38,061 nt of DNA from a virus. The first letter of the stretch is position 1. The number at the start of each line of letters is the position of its first letter. The translations under genes were made by a program, and so were the position numbers. Under the pieces are notes generated by a model, which searched no databases, was not told the DNA's origin, and was given only the letters and a program-made list of their open reading frames with translations. Location: positions 1 through 38,061 of the IMG/VR virus record IMGVR_UViG_3300035704_000014; one strand, given 5' to 3'. Shown piece by piece: positions 37,912 through 38,061 of this stretch.

Positions 37912-38061
37912 GGTCGCCGGTATCTGCGGTCGTAGACGATGTTGTCGCCTTCGAGGCGCGGCACCGGCCCGGCCTCCTCGGGCTGGTGGTCCTCGCACCA
38001 GGCAGCCGCACCAGCGAGTGCCCCGGCTTCCTCGTCGGCCCGCTGCTCGGGTGTGAGGCGC
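37908..38061 (-). CDS. C-terminal part of an unidentified protein (cut by window end)
   Basis: 51 codons of an open minus-strand frame, from the window edge to TGA 37908-37910, which overlaps the next start. Readable residues include LTPEQRADEEAGALAGAAAW, CEDHQPEEAGPVPRLEG and a basic end YDRRYRRP. The start lies outside the window, so neither length nor family can be given. Confidence 0.6.
   Translation of the reverse strand, partial: RLTPEQRADEEAGALAGAAAWCEDHQPEEAGPVPRLEGDNIVYDRRYRRP

Noticed and set aside
1-38061. Integrase, attachment sites, replication proteins, transposons
   Set aside because: No serine or tyrosine recombinase, polymerase, helicase or transposase motif was seen in any credible reading frame of this window.

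Overview
The window is 38 kb of a tailed bacteriophage genome (siphovirus type). It most likely infects a high-GC actinobacterium, and a Streptomyces-like host is the best guess. This rests on uniformly high GC, many GTG and TTG starts, ATGA/GTGA start-stop overlaps, and protein families typical of actinophages. Genes run off both ends. No integrase, DNA polymerase, attachment site, tRNA or CRISPR array is visible.

Layout. (1) 1-5346, plus strand: small overlapping genes plus a 778-aa repeat-built fibre-like protein, lying upstream of the terminase. (2) 5347-5542: promoter and hairpin. (3) 5543-16359: large terminase, conserved unknown protein, portal-MuF fusion, protease/scaffold, decoration protein, major capsid protein, head-tail connectors, major tail protein. 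(4) 16378-26271: tail assembly chaperone with a -1 frameshift product, tape measure with a lytic transglycosylase-like domain, glycine-rich distal tail protein, membrane-anchored fibre-like protein, tail hub protein. (5) 26272-27955: own promoter-like region, GH25-type endolysin, a TTG-start zinc-ribbon mini-gene and holin. (6) A 13-bp-stem bidirectional terminator at 27991-28032 separates the convergent halves.

(7) 28055-36320, minus strand: small accessory genes in about three transcription units. The largest runs from 35985 down to 29959, with 15 mostly overlapping genes between a promoter near 36010 and a 15-bp-stem terminator at 29906-29946. Only two of its products could be tied to known families: a YraN/UPF0102-like protein lacking the catalytic residues and a DUF2637-like four-helix membrane protein. 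Three neighbouring mini-genes near 28.2-29.2 kb carry DnaJ-type zinc-finger motifs. (8) 36321-37242: a divergent control region with a perfect 14-bp palindrome, a promoter and a 5'-leader inverted repeat, driving a secreted ricin-B-like lectin on the plus strand. (9) 37243-37542: a gene-free stretch ending in a 15-bp-stem terminator. (10) 37543-38061: two more minus-strand genes, one cut by the window end.

The structural half uses ordinary AGGAG-type ribosome sites. The minus-strand genes and the lectin reuse an extended GAGAGAGG leader. CACGTG-like elements sit beside TANNNT -10-like hexamers in most intergenic regions. Together these suggest a shared regulatory scheme for the accessory genes. 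The most interesting candidates for undescribed biology are the lectin locus and its control region, the 15-gene minus-strand operon, and the shared intergenic element.
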